A stretch of DNA of 64,000 bases from Pseudomonas sp. RC10 (GCF_038397775.1 NZ_CP151650.1:1116001-1180000); one strand, 5' to 3'. Shown: positions 10,098 through 18,790, numbered from the stretch's first letter. A program made the numbers and translations. Notes: generated by a model not told the origin, from the letters alone.

Positions 10098-10331
10098 TCA
10101 GATGCTGAGCAAATGCCGGGCGGTAATCGCACGTGCGCGAGGCGTGACGCGAGCACTGGCAGGCAGTGGGTGATGCAGCCAGCTCAGTTTTGGTTGGTGT
10201 ACTTCCACCCAGCCGTGCCCTTCCGGCGCAACCGCGCAGTGCTTGAACGAGAGGCAGACGCCAAGGTGGTCCAAGCGAGCGTAGTGGCGATAATGGCGGC
10301 GTCGCGAGAACAGAGACCAGAGAAAGTCCAT
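10098..10331 (-). CDS. Small basic hypothetical protein
   Basis: This 77-residue protein begins MDFLWSLFSRRRHYRHYARLD. The ATG at 10331-10329 has an AAGGAG ribosome site 9 nt upstream, which decides this start over longer in-frame readings. The composition is Arg/His-rich with a short hydrophobic N-terminus. It resembles small conserved Pseudomonas proteins, but no function is known to me. Confidence 0.65.
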   Translation of the reverse strand: MDFLWSLFSRRRHYRHYARLDHLGVCLSFKHCAVAPEGHGWVEVHQPKLSWLHHPLPASARVTPRARAITARHLLSI

Positions 10332-10497
10332 TGCGAGGACTCCTTGTTTGGGTGGTTGTGAAAAGTATGTCGTGCGCCGATGACACGGCTGTGACGCTGG
10401 TGTTGCTCGATGATGTCTGTCATCGATGAGGCAGACCGGCGAACAGGAGGGTGGGAACCGCGACGATGGCACTTTGTCGTATCTTTACGCTAGTGAG

Positions 10498-10513
10498 CGA
10501 CCTCCGGAGGTCG
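10498..10513. promoter_or_regulatory. 16-bp perfect palindrome abutting a -10 element
   Basis: CGACCTCCGGAGGTCG is a perfect palindrome ending 1 nt before TATACT (10515-10520), a likely -10 of the downstream lipoprotein gene (start 10559). No matching -35 is evident, so it may be an activator or repressor site. Confidence 0.45.
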
Positions 10514-10558
10514 TTATACTGCGGCACAATTTGTGCCTTGGCCCATGGAGAGATGAGC

Positions 10559-11140
10559 ATGTTGCGTCGTGTTTTGTTCGGTTTGCTTGCAGTCGGCAGT
10601 CTGACGCTGGTGGGGTGCGCCCACAGCCCGCAATCACTTAACCCGCAGCCGAAACTGAATGCCCAACTGGCGCCGGTCGGCCACGGCCAGCAAGTGACGG
10701 TCCGCGTGGTCGATGGTCGTCCTTCGCAGACCCTCGGAACCCGTGGCGGCCTGTACCCTGAAACCAGTTCGATCACCGTCAACGGCCAGCAATTGGTTCC
10801 GCAGCTGCAGGCCCAGGCCGAAGCAGCAGTGCGTTTGCTGGGCTTCACGCCGGTTCAGGGCGGCAATGGCCCTCAGTTGACTGTGACCTTGGCTGAACTG
10901 AAATACCAGTCGCCGAAAGAAGGTCTGTACGTGACTGAAGCCAACATCAGTGCGACGTTCCGTGCGGATGTGCAGAACAACGGTCGCAGCTACAACGGTC
11001 GTTACGCCGCTTCGCTGGATCAGCGTTTTGGCATGGCGCCGAATGAAGAGACCAACACCAAGCTGATCGGCGACGTCCTCAGCGACGCATTGACCCGCGT
11101 GTTCCAGGACCAGACCATCGGTCGCCAACTGGGTCAGTAA
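10559..11140 (+). CDS. YajG family outer-membrane lipoprotein
   Basis: This 193-residue lipoprotein has a lipoprotein signal MLRRVLFGLLAVGSLTLVGC with lipobox LVGC (Cys at residue 20) and a mature YajG/DUF4136-like domain rich in TVRVVDGR and ALTRVFQD segments. Two ATGs are possible (10553 and 10559); the second has the better spacing (8 nt) to GGAG. The family role is unclear. A 16-bp palindrome and a TATACT -10 lie about 40 nt upstream, and a strong terminator follows. Confidence 0.85.
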   Translation: MLRRVLFGLLAVGSLTLVGCAHSPQSLNPQPKLNAQLAPVGHGQQVTVRVVDGRPSQTLGTRGGLYPETSSITVNGQQLVPQLQAQAEAAVRLLGFTPVQGGNGPQLTVTLAELKYQSPKEGLYVTEANISATFRADVQNNGRSYNGRYAASLDQRFGMAPNEETNTKLIGDVLSDALTRVFQDQTIGRQLGQ

Positions 11141-11157
11141 CGCTTTCGGTTGATACG

Positions 11158-11193
11158 AAAAAGCCCCGGTATCGTGAGATGCCGGGGCTTTTT
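11158..11193. terminator. Rho-independent terminator after the YajG gene
   Basis: AAAAAGCCCCGG and CCGGGGCTTTTT form a 12-bp inverted repeat around a 12-nt loop, 17 nt past the stop codon. Confidence 0.88.
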
Positions 11194-11279
11194 GTATGGG
11201 CCGGGAGGTGAGATCCGCACCCGCCCTCCCACAGGTTTCGGGTCGTTCGCCAGACGTGTATTTCAGGCGTGAGGCAATC

Positions 11280-11483
11280 TCACGCCGCCTGATAAAAATC
11301 CAGAAAGCTGAACCCGGTCACCAGGTCCACTTCAGGCAGGTCGTTATGCTGATGGCCGCCCAGTGCGCAATAGACCAGCCAGTGACGGTCCTGCACGTTG
11401 AACGCCAAGCCATCGATCAAGGCTTGTTGCTCGTCACTGGGGGCAATGAGGTAAAGGCGATCCTGGTTGTGGGCGTGCAGCAT
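11280..11483 (-). CDS. Small hypothetical protein
   Basis: This 67-residue soluble acidic protein (MLHAHNQDRLYLIAPSDEQQ...) has its ATG preceded by GGAG at about 7 nt. There is no signal peptide or recognised motif. The antiparallel ORF on the other strand lacks a ribosome site. It looks like one of the conserved short Pseudomonas proteins near yajG, but no function is assigned. Confidence 0.6.
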   Translation of the reverse strand: MLHAHNQDRLYLIAPSDEQQALIDGLAFNVQDRHWLVYCALGGHQHNDLPEVDLVTGFSFLDFYQAA

Positions 11484-11625
11484 GACGGGCTCCGCGTCTG
11501 AATGGGGGCGTTCGAGGCGCTACACAGTGACCGGTTCAGGTGACGTTAAGGTGACAGGCGATACCGTATTCGGCAGATCCCACCGAACCCACGGCGCGCT
11601 ATCGATCGCGTGCCATTGAGGCCCC

Positions 11626-11895
11626 ATGTCGCTCATCCAGCACTCCCCCGGGATGGTCATCAATCTGTTCGCGCTGCTGGCGGCGGGCCCTGGTATCTGG
11701 CTGCTGTACACCACGCGCAGCCGTGAACAGCGAGAAACCGCGCACCTCAACAACCTGACCGAACAAGCCCCGATCGATGAGCCGATGCACCTGATGGACG
11801 TGCCAACGCTGCGCATGATTCGCCAGAGCTACCGGATCGGCGCCGGGTGCCTGGCGTTTGCGTTGGTGTTGTCGTGGGTGAGCACGAAGATTTAG
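11626..11895 (+). CDS. Small two-TM membrane protein
   Basis: This 89-residue protein has a hydrophobic segment at about 10-28 (MVINLFALLAAGPGIWLLY) and another at 72-85 (AGCLAFALVLSW), joined by a charged region. That predicts a hairpin in the inner membrane. A GAGG ribosome site lies 4-5 nt before the ATG. No family recognised. Confidence 0.6.
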   Translation: MSLIQHSPGMVINLFALLAAGPGIWLLYTTRSREQRETAHLNNLTEQAPIDEPMHLMDVPTLRMIRQSYRIGAGCLAFALVLSWVSTKI

Positions 11896-11931
11896 CGGCT
11901 GATATTTGACCACCCTGACGCACGAAACCGT

Positions 11932-12019
11932 GTGGGAGCCGGCTTGCTGGCGAAAGCGCCGGGTCAGGCACCTCAATAGTCCTTGAAACACCGCTTTCGC
12001 CAGCAAGCCGGCTCCTACA
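11932..12019. repeat. REP inverted pair, GGGAGCCGGCTTGCTGGCGAA family
   Basis: The left arm starts at 11932 and the right arm occupies 11993-12019, with core GGAGCCGGCTTGCTGGCGAA. The same family is at 53730-53816. Confidence 0.85.
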
Positions 12020-12055
12020 AGTTTTGCATCGCCGGGGTGCCGTATGTCCGGGAAT

Positions 12056-12087
12056 AAAAACGGCGCCTGATCAGGCGCCGTTTTTTT
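12056..12087. terminator. Bidirectional rho-independent terminator
   Basis: AAAAACGGCGCCTGA / TCAGGCGCCGTTTTT is a near loop-less inverted repeat with T runs on both strands, just after the stop of the acyltransferase gene that ends at 12101. Confidence 0.82.
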
Positions 12088-12100
12088 CATGGGACAGTCA

Positions 12101-13264
12101 TCAGAGCGGCAATCCGGCCTTGACTCGATACTGATTGCGCACCGGGGTGGCGTATTGCAGCACCAGATAAGGCCGGTGCGTTTCAGGGCAGCCGTCCAGA
12201 CGACGCTGCCATTCATCCTTCGCACGCTCCAGCTCATCCGCCGGAAACACCTCGGCGGCCGTCGGCACGTTCAGGCTCGGATCGGCATCGGCCCACTGCG
12301 CATACGCCAGGTAGTGCACCGGGAACAGGCGATAGCCGCCGAGGATCTGCTTGTCCATCTCAATCGCCAACTGCTTGGTGTCTTCGAACACTTCGGTGAT
12401 CGGCGGCGCGAAGTTGACGTGCACGCGGCCTTTATAGCCTGTGATGCCCAAAGCAATGCTGACGTCGTCCTCGCCCGGCGCTTTCGTGTAGCTGCCGGTG
12501 GTGGCGCGGATGAACAGCTCGCGGGCCTTGGCGTGATCGCACGGGTCGTATTCGTAGCTGATGGACACTGGCGTCAGGTTCAACGACTGGATCACTTCGC
12601 CGAACGGCTCGTCCTTGCGGCTCATGTGGAACATCTTGAGGATCGCCGATTCAGTGCGGTCGTCGCCGTCCTTTGCGCGGCCTTCGGCCTGGGCGATCCA
12701 GATCGATGCGCAATCGTTGCGGATCGAGTGGTTGATGTACGCCGACAGCAACTGATATGCCGCCATTTTCTCGCGACGCCCGGCGATGGAGCGGTGCACG
12801 ATGAAGCTCTTGTTCAAGCGCATCAGGTCGCTGACGAAAGGCTTTTGCAGCAGGTTGTCGCCAATGGCGATACGCGGGGTCGGCAAGCCTGCGTGGTACA
12901 CGGCATAGTTGACGAAGGCCGGGTCCATCACGATATCGCGGTGGTTGGCGAGAAACAGATAGGCGATCCCGGACTTGAACTGCTCAACGCCGGTATAGGT
13001 CACACCATCGGTGGCGCGCTCGATCGTATGGTCAACGTAATGTTCGACCTTGTCCTGCAAAGCCGCGACCGAGTCGATGCCCGCGAACTGGCGACGCAGC
13101 TTGCGCGCGATGGCGGGCTGCAAGATCCAGCCGAGGGAGCCGGCCAGACGTGGAAAACGGAAATGCGTGAGAATCGCGAGGAACGCCTTGTCACCCAGCA
13201 GCCGATTGAGTACGGCTTTTACTTCGGTGTCGTCGTACGGTCGGATGGCATCAAATTCGCCCAT
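12101..13264 (-). CDS. Glycerophosphate acyltransferase-type protein (PlsC/LPLAT fold)
   Basis: This 387-residue protein carries the acyltransferase block I NHRDIVMDPAF (HxxxxD type), followed by block II-like FIVHRSIAGRREK and block III-like WIAQAEGRAKDG. The N-terminal 90 residues are helical. The likely role is acyl transfer to a glycerophospholipid precursor at the inner membrane; the exact acceptor cannot be read. The start at MGEFDAIRPYDD is chosen by spacing to AAGAGAG; an ATG directly upstream (13267) is equally in frame. Confidence 0.8.
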   Translation of the reverse strand: MGEFDAIRPYDDTEVKAVLNRLLGDKAFLAILTHFRFPRLAGSLGWILQPAIARKLRRQFAGIDSVAALQDKVEHYVDHTIERATDGVTYTGVEQFKSGIAYLFLANHRDIVMDPAFVNYAVYHAGLPTPRIAIGDNLLQKPFVSDLMRLNKSFIVHRSIAGRREKMAAYQLLSAYINHSIRNDCASIWIAQAEGRAKDGDDRTESAILKMFHMSRKDEPFGEVIQSLNLTPVSISYEYDPCDHAKARELFIRATTGSYTKAPGEDDVSIALGITGYKGRVHVNFAPPITEVFEDTKQLAIEMDKQILGGYRLFPVHYLAYAQWADADPSLNVPTAAEVFPADELERAKDEWQRRLDGCPETHRPYLVLQYATPVRNQYRVKAGLPL

Positions 13265-13380
13265 CATGCTCTCTTGTTGGAAACGGCTAGGGTAATGGTA
13301 GGTCGGGCGAATACTGAAGAATGAAACCCGGCCTGCAAACGAGTCGGCGATTATACGCAAAACTGCTCTCGGAGACTGTG

Positions 13381-13572
13381 ATGCACGAAATACAACCAGC
13401 AGCGCCTTACGAGTGCCCCTATTGCGGCGAGCCGGGAGAGACCCTTCTTGACCTCTCCGAGGGGGATCATCATTTCATAGAAGATTGTCACGTGTGCTGT
13501 CGCTCGATCGAATTTCATCTGGAAACCGATGGCGAGCAATGGGACCTGGAAGTCCGTGCCGAGAACGAATAA
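13381..13572 (+). CDS. CPXCG-motif cysteine-rich protein
   Basis: This is a 63-residue protein with paired cysteine motifs CPYCG (residues 12-16) and CHVCC (about 38-42), giving a probable zinc ribbon. It belongs to the CPXCG-motif family found beside DUF2007 genes. The ATG follows GGAG by 7 nt. Its TAA shares one base with the ATG of the next gene (TAATG), so the two are coupled. No function is established for the family. Confidence 0.85.
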   Translation: MHEIQPAAPYECPYCGEPGETLLDLSEGDHHFIEDCHVCCRSIEFHLETDGEQWDLEVRAENE

Positions 13573-13832
13573 TGCGCAAAATCTACGAGCCGGAAAACAT
13601 GATGGAAGGGGAGTTGTTGCAGTCCATGCTCGCCAGTGAAGGCATCGAGTCCCATATCACCGGACGTCATTTATTGGGAGGGATCGGCGAATTGCCGGTG
13701 TTCGGTCTGTTGGGCCTCGCGGTGGACGATGAACAGGCCGAACGCGCGCGCCAGTTGATCACTGAGTACAATGGCGCCTTTCCGTTGTCGGGCGATGAGC
13801 CTGACAGCTACCCCGACGTGTTGTTGTGCTGA
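13572..13832 (+). CDS. DUF2007 family protein (putative signal-transducing protein)
   Basis: The 86-residue product begins MRKIYEPENMMEGELLQSMLASEGIESHITG, the typical DUF2007 N-terminus, a small alpha/beta domain related to PII-like folds. It is translationally coupled to the CPXCG protein (1-nt overlap), an association repeated in many proteobacteria. The function is unknown. The next gene starts 51 nt downstream. Confidence 0.85.
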   Translation: MRKIYEPENMMEGELLQSMLASEGIESHITGRHLLGGIGELPVFGLLGLAVDDEQAERARQLITEYNGAFPLSGDEPDSYPDVLLC

Positions 13833-13883
13833 AACCGGCGCCGCGTCATTTGAATTGCTTTACAGACGAGTTGCCCTGAGCCC

Positions 13884-14513
13884 ATGTGTGGACGTTATGC
13901 GCTGTTTCGTTGGACGCCCGCTTTTGCGGCCTTGCCCGGATTCCCGGCAGACCAGCAGGCGCAGTGGAACATTTCGCCTGCCGATTCGGTGCTGATGATG
14001 CGGGCAGCGCAAGGCGAGGAGGGCGGGCGTGAACTGGCGCGGGCACGCTGGGGGCTGACGCCGCCTTGGCTGACCGACATGTCGAAAACCCCTGCCCACG
14101 CACGGGCCGAAACCTTGGCCGAACAACCGATGTTTCGCCAGGCGTTTCGTGAGCGACGGTGTGTGCTGCCCGCCAACGGCTTTTACGAATGGCGTGGAAC
14201 GGTGCGCAAGCGGCCTTTCTGGCTGACGCCGGGTGAAGGTTCGGCGCTGTTTTTTGCCGCGATCTGGGAAGCGTATCCGGTGGAGGGGCACGTGTACCTG
14301 AGTGTGGCGGTGGTGACGCAAGCGGCAATGAGTCAACGCAGGCCGCTGATTCTCGATGCCGAAGGGCAAGCCGCCTGGCTCGACCCCGAGGCCACGATGC
14401 CGACGTTGCAATCGCTGCTGGCCGCGCCGCAGATGCAACTGCGTGAGCGGCCATTGGCAAACCTGGTGAATGATCCGAAGCTCAACGCACCGGAGTGTTT
14501 GACCCCGCTCTGA
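13884..14513 (+). CDS. SRAP/HMCES-like (YedK-type) protein with altered catalytic residues
   Basis: SRAP proteins cap abasic sites in single-stranded DNA through a thiazolidine link at Cys2. This 209-residue protein keeps MCGRYA with Cys2, WGLTPPW (56-62) and the glutamate segment NGFYEW (Glu102). By comparison with E. coli YedK, the Asn of LINAR is His72 here (PAHAR), and the His of IHDRRP is Ser150 (MSQRRP). Two of the four active-site positions are therefore changed. It could be a functional variant or a non-crosslinking paralogue. Confidence 0.85.
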   Translation: MCGRYALFRWTPAFAALPGFPADQQAQWNISPADSVLMMRAAQGEEGGRELARARWGLTPPWLTDMSKTPAHARAETLAEQPMFRQAFRERRCVLPANGFYEWRGTVRKRPFWLTPGEGSALFFAAIWEAYPVEGHVYLSVAVVTQAAMSQRRPLILDAEGQAAWLDPEATMPTLQSLLAAPQMQLRERPLANLVNDPKLNAPECLTPL

Positions 14514-14549
14514 ATGTTGCGCTGACCCATAGAGCCCAGCCACAAGTCC

Positions 14550-14638
14550 TGTGGGAGCGAATTCATTCGCGAAGGGTCGGTACATCCGACACATCTCTGT
14601 TGCCTGACCCTTCTTCGCGAATGAATTCGCTCCTACAG
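14550..14638. repeat. REP inverted pair, GGAGCGAATTCATTCGCGA family
   Basis: The arms 14550-14572 and 14615-14638 have an inner AGGGTC/GACCCT stem. It fills most of the gap between the convergent SRAP and chemoreceptor genes. Confidence 0.88.
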
Positions 14639-14677
14639 TGAGTAATGCGGCGGGTCAGGCACGCCGCATTTTTTGCA

Positions 14678-16819
14678 TCAAACCCTGAACTGATTGATCA
14701 ACCGGCGCTGTTGCTCCGCCAGTTTGGTCAACTCGGCACTCGCCTGGCTCGATTCGTCCGCGCCGCCCGCCACTTCGTTCGCCACTTGACCAATGTTGAT
14801 CACGTTGCGGTTGATGTCGTCGGCTACGGCGCTCTGTTCCTCGGCGGCACTGGCGATCTGGGTGTTCATGTCGTTGATCACCGACACGGCCTTGGTAATG
14901 CTTTCCAGCGCCTGTGCTGCTTCCGCCGCATGGCCCACGCTTTCGTCGGTCTTGGTCTGACTGTCTTCCATGACCTTGACCACTTGCCGCGTGCCGGTCT
15001 GCAGGGCCTGAATCATGCTCTGGATTTCTTCGGTGGCCTGTTGCGTCTTCTGCGCCAGATTGCGCACTTCATCGGCCACGACGGCGAAACCTCGGCCTTG
15101 CTCGCCCGCGCGGGCCGCTTCGATGGCCGCGTTCAGGGCGAGCAGATTGGTCTGCTCGGCAATCCCGCGAATGGCCGTCAGGATCGCGTTGATGTTCTCG
15201 CTGTCCTTGGCCAGCGTCTGCACCACGCCCACGGCGCGGCCGATTTCCACGGCCAGTTCGCTGATGGAGTTGGACGTGTTGTGGACGATGCGCATGCCTT
15301 GATTGGCGGCATCATCGGCATGGTTGGCGGCTTGTGCGGCCTGAGTGGCGTTGCGTGCGACGTCCTGAGCGGTGGCGGTCATTTCATGCACGGCAGTGGC
15401 GACGAGGTCGATCTCCGCCATCTGTTTATGCACGCCCTTGTTGGTGCGAATGGCGATATCAGCGGTGTGTTCGGACGAGTCGCTGACTTTCTGCACCGAG
15501 GTGACCACCTGGCTGATCATCACCTGCAACTTGCCCAGGAAGGTATTGAAGCCGGTAGCAATGGCACCGAGTTCGTCGGCACGGTCGCTGGTCAGGCGGC
15601 GGGTGAGGTCGCCTTCGCCCTTGGCGATGTCGTCGAGCATCACCACCATCTGTTTCAGCGGACGCGCAATCCCGCGACCCACAAACCAGACAATCAACAA
15701 CCCCAGTGCGGCGATTAACAGGCCGACCATGGTCATGCCAAAAATGTCGGTTTCACGTTGGTGCGCCAAATCACTTTGCAGCTTTTGCAGGTCGGCCATG
15801 ACGGCGTTGACGGGCATGCGAATCATCAGGGTCCAGCGCGCGTCGGTGTCGCCGATGCCGAATGGCATGTACAGCTCGATGTGGCCGTGTTCCTTGTCGA
15901 TGTCGTAACGCACTTCGCCTTTGGTGATGGTGTTCAGGTTCGCGACTTCGTTGGCGTCGAGGATGTCGCTGGCCTTCTCGCCGAGCTTGCTGGTGTCCTG
16001 GGTGTAGGCGACCAGTCGACCATTGGTGGCGATCAGCGCCATGTCACCGGCGCCCTCGTAGAGCTTTTTATCAGCGCCATCGAGCATGTCCTGGATGAAG
16101 TTCACCGACAGGTCGGCGCCGACGATGCCCTGGAATTTGCCGTCCAGCATGATCGGCTCGATGAACGACGACAGCATGACCATTTTGTCGCCGACTTTAT
16201 AAGGGGCCGGGTCGATCACGCAGGGTTTGCGGGTTTCTCGTGAGCACAGGTAGTACTCGCTGGAACGAATGCCCGTGGAGAGAATTTTGGTGTCTTCGAG
16301 GCTGGCGAGTTTTTCCAGGTTGAACGTGCCGTCCGGCTTGCGATACCACCAGGCCATGAAGCGGCCGTCCTTCGGATCGACGCCGGTGATAGGCGTCTCG
16401 GCGTACGCGGCATCGTTGTGATCCAGTACGTCTTTTTCCCAGCCAATGTAGGAACCGAGGATTTTCGGGTTCCGCACGACGGTTTCGTGCAGCACGTTGA
16501 GCAATTGCTCGCGGCTGACTTTCAGCAGCGGTTCGCCCTTGCTGTCTTTCATGCCCAGCGTGGCGTTCATGGTCGCGAGGCCGGCCGCGGTGTGCAGCGG
16601 CGCTTCCAGTTCGCGCTGGATTTCACTGGCCTGGGTGCGCGCAATCGCGGTCAGGCGCTGCTGGATAGCCTGTTCGAATTGAGCGGTGGTGCGCTTGTCC
16701 ACCAGTTCCTGAGTTCGGGCCCCGGAAAACAAGGAATAAAGCACGAGGGCAGCCACGACGCTGAGCACGATGGCACCCGCCAGTGCCGCAACTGAAAACT
16801 GGATCGATTTGAACTTCAT
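14678..16819 (-). CDS. Methyl-accepting chemotaxis protein with a dCache-type sensor domain
   Basis: This 713-residue transmembrane chemoreceptor has TM1 at residues 8-30, a large periplasmic double-Cache-like domain (about 40-345, including the [11 protein letters not shown] and [16 protein letters not shown] segments), TM2 at about 360-385, HAMP, and a signalling domain. The signalling hairpin tip reads [26 protein letters not shown] site precedes the start, and a FliA-type promoter lies 35 nt upstream. The ligand is not predictable. No C-terminal CheR-binding pentapeptide is seen (it ends LINQFRV). Confidence 0.92.
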   Translation of the reverse strand: MKFKSIQFSVAALAGAIVLSVVAALVLYSLFSGARTQELVDKRTTAQFEQAIQQRLTAIARTQASEIQRELEAPLHTAAGLATMNATLGMKDSKGEPLLKVSREQLLNVLHETVVRNPKILGSYIGWEKDVLDHNDAAYAETPITGVDPKDGRFMAWWYRKPDGTFNLEKLASLEDTKILSTGIRSSEYYLCSRETRKPCVIDPAPYKVGDKMVMLSSFIEPIMLDGKFQGIVGADLSVNFIQDMLDGADKKLYEGAGDMALIATNGRLVAYTQDTSKLGEKASDILDANEVANLNTITKGEVRYDIDKEHGHIELYMPFGIGDTDARWTLMIRMPVNAVMADLQKLQSDLAHQRETDIFGMTMVGLLIAALGLLIVWFVGRGIARPLKQMVVMLDDIAKGEGDLTRRLTSDRADELGAIATGFNTFLGKLQVMISQVVTSVQKVSDSSEHTADIAIRTNKGVHKQMAEIDLVATAVHEMTATAQDVARNATQAAQAANHADDAANQGMRIVHNTSNSISELAVEIGRAVGVVQTLAKDSENINAILTAIRGIAEQTNLLALNAAIEAARAGEQGRGFAVVADEVRNLAQKTQQATEEIQSMIQALQTGTRQVVKVMEDSQTKTDESVGHAAEAAQALESITKAVSVINDMNTQIASAAEEQSAVADDINRNVINIGQVANEVAGGADESSQASAELTKLAEQQRRLINQFRV

Positions 16820-16853
16820 AGTGGCTCCGGACGTGGAATTACGCCTGAAGGAG

Positions 16854-16880
16854 ATATCGCCTTGTCTCGCGCTTAATTGA
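16854..16880 (-). promoter_or_regulatory. FliA (sigma-28) type promoter for the chemoreceptor
   Basis: On the minus strand TCAATTAA (16880-16873), 11 nt, then GGCGATAT (16861-16854). This fits TAAAGTTT-N11-GCCGATAA with the right spacing and 6 of 8 bases in the -10. It is 35 nt upstream of the ATG. The divergent gap 16820-17124 holds nothing else that I recognise. Confidence 0.6.
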
Positions 16881-17124
16881 GGCGAAACCGACGAAGTGGC
16901 CGCTTTTGAATCGCTGAGGTCGCAATTGGGTATGTCGCCTACAGCCCACGGTTTCTAAGGCCTTCGAACTTTTTGAAGCGCTGATGCCGGAACTAAGGGG
17001 AGTGTTTTATCTCTGTTACAAATGTGCGAAATTTTAACCGCTATTTATATGGCAATCGGCTGCTATATGGCACTCACCGGGCGTACGGCCTAGGATGAGC
17101 GCCTTGTTTCCAAGGAGATACAAC

Positions 17125-17943
17125 ATGCGTAAGGCCTTTACTCTCTGTTCCCTGAGCGCCGCGTTGCTGGTGGCAGGCTGTCAAGCCGTCAACACCACCC
17201 GCGGAGATTCGGTGGGCGTCGAGCGCAAGCAGTACATGTTCAGCATGTTGTCGACGGATCAGGTCAATCAGATGTACGCGCAGTCCTACCAGCAAACGGT
17301 CAGCGAGGCGTCGTCCAAGGGTGTGTTGGATAAGGACAGCGCCGAGGCCAATCGCGTCCAAGCCGTTGCCCAGCGGCTGATCGCTCAGGCGCCGAAGCTG
17401 CGTCCGGATGCCGCGCAGTGGCAGTGGGATGTGAACCTGATCAAGAGCGATGAGCTGAACGCCAACTGCGGCCCGGGCGGGAAGATCATCGTGTACAGCG
17501 GTTTGATCGATACGCTCAAACTCAGCGATGACGAATTGGCGGCGGTGATGGGGCATGAAATCGCCCATGCCTTGCGCGAGCACGGTCGTGAAGCGATGTC
17601 CAAGGCGTATGGCATCCAGATGGCCAAGACAGGCGCAGGCTCATTGCTCGGTCTGGGGCAGGACAGCCTGGCGCTGGCCGACACCGTGGTCAATTACAGC
17701 CTGACGTTGCCGAACAGCCGTGCCAATGAAAACGAAGCCGACCTGATCGGGTTGGAGCTGTCGGCCCGTGCCGGTTACAACCCCAATGCCGCGATCACCC
17801 TGTGGCAGAAGATGCAGGCTCAGGCGGGGGCGTCGCAGCCGGAGTTCATGAGCACTCACCCGGCTTCGTCCAATCGGATTGCCTCGTTGCAGGCGGCGAT
17901 TCCGAAGGTGATGCCGCTCTACGAGCAAGCGCCGAAGGGGTGA
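17125..17943 (+). CDS. M48 family metallopeptidase lipoprotein
   Basis: This 272-residue periplasmic zinc protease is anchored as a lipoprotein: signal MRKAFTLCSLSAALLVAGC with lipidated Cys19. The zinc site HEIAH is at residues 144-148, with the downstream glutamate ligand in ENEADLIGLE. An AAGGAG ribosome site precedes the ATG by 9 nt. It resembles the LoiP/YggG type, involved in envelope protein quality control in E. coli; the substrate is unknown here. Confidence 0.9.
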   Translation: MRKAFTLCSLSAALLVAGCQAVNTTRGDSVGVERKQYMFSMLSTDQVNQMYAQSYQQTVSEASSKGVLDKDSAEANRVQAVAQRLIAQAPKLRPDAAQWQWDVNLIKSDELNANCGPGGKIIVYSGLIDTLKLSDDELAAVMGHEIAHALREHGREAMSKAYGIQMAKTGAGSLLGLGQDSLALADTVVNYSLTLPNSRANENEADLIGLELSARAGYNPNAAITLWQKMQAQAGASQPEFMSTHPASSNRIASLQAAIPKVMPLYEQAPKG

Positions 17944-17967
17944 TCGGCTGAAGTGCGCCGCTTGATC

Positions 17968-18022
17968 TGAACTGGCCCCACCAAGGGGTTGGATGGGTGT
18001 CCAACTTCTTGGGGGCAGTTCA
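17968..18022. mobile_element. 55-bp miniature element with IS3/IS150-type ends
   Basis: Two terminal inverted repeats, TGAACTGGCCCC and GGGGGCAGTTCA, each continue inward with related sequence (GGTTGGA and TCCAAC). They enclose only a few bases and no ORF. The ends start with TG and finish with CA, like IS3-family (IS150 subgroup) termini. The trinucleotide ATC directly flanks both sides (17965-17967 and 18023-18025), as expected for a 3-bp target duplication. It was presumably mobilised in trans. Confidence 0.6.
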
Positions 18023-18024
18023 AT

Positions 18025-18132
18025 CTGTGGGAGACGCCGGAGGCACGACGGCAGCGACTGCGTTGTGTCAGTCTCGATGAATTGTCTGGCACACCGCCTT
18101 CGCTGCCGTCGTACCTCCGGCGTCTCCCACAG
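18025..18132. repeat. Long inverted repeat, GGAGACGCCGGAGGCACGACGG family
   Basis: Arms of 33 nt at 18025-18057 and 18100-18132 differ at a single position and enclose a 42-nt loop. The outer CTGTGGGAG start is shared with the REP families in this window, but the inner core is different. It abuts the miniature element at 17968-18022. Confidence 0.8.
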
Positions 18133-18191
18133 GAAGGGTGCCGGGCCCGAGATCTCCAACAGACGCTGAGGGAGGAGTCGTGGGAGGGGGC

Positions 18192-18776
18192 TTACACCCA
18201 GCCGCTCACCTGCATCGCCTTGTACACCGCCACGATGGCGAGGATGAAGAACGCCCCCGCTGCCAGGCGACGGATCAAGGTGAGGGGCAGTTTTTCCGCC
18301 GCGAAGTTACCCGCCAGCACGACCGGTACGTTGGCCAGCAGCATGCCCAGCGTCGTGCCCAGAATCACCAGCCACAGGTAGGAATACTGCGCCGCGAGCA
18401 TGACGGTCGCGATTTGCGTCTTGTCGCCGATTTCCGCGAGAAAGAACGCGATCAGCGTGGTCATGAACGGGCCGAATTTACGGGCAGTGTTCGCTTCATC
18501 GTCGTCCATTTTGTCTGGAACCAGCGTCCACAGCGCGGTGGCGGTGAAGCTCGCGGCGAGAATCCAGTGCAGCATCGCATCGGAGAAGAAACTGCCGAAC
18601 CAGGCACCCACGGCACCGGCTGCGGCGTGGTTGGCGAGCGTGGCCGCAACAATGCCGGCGATGATTGGCCAGGGCTTGCGAAAGCGGGCTGCGAGGATAA
18701 GCGCGAGGAGTTGGGTCTTGTCACCGATTTCGGCCAGTGCGACGACCGCGGTGGGGACCAACAGGGATTCCAGCAT
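18192..18776 (-). CDS. TMEM165/GDT1 (UPF0016) family manganese exporter
   Basis: This 194-residue six-TM inner-membrane protein has the duplicated family signature AEIGDKTQ at residues 15-22 and about 114-121. Family members export Mn2+ (or Ca2+/Mn2+ in eukaryotes). The 5' region contains a yybP-ykoY manganese riboswitch (18851-18981), which supports a manganese role. The Shine-Dalgarno AGGA (minus strand, 18788-18785) lies just after the switch's downstream hairpin. Confidence 0.9.
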   Translation of the reverse strand: MLESLLVPTAVVALAEIGDKTQLLALILAARFRKPWPIIAGIVAATLANHAAAGAVGAWFGSFFSDAMLHWILAASFTATALWTLVPDKMDDDEANTARKFGPFMTTLIAFFLAEIGDKTQIATVMLAAQYSYLWLVILGTTLGMLLANVPVVLAGNFAAEKLPLTLIRRLAAGAFFILAIVAVYKAMQVSGWV

Positions 18777-18790
18777 CAGGGTTTTCCTAA

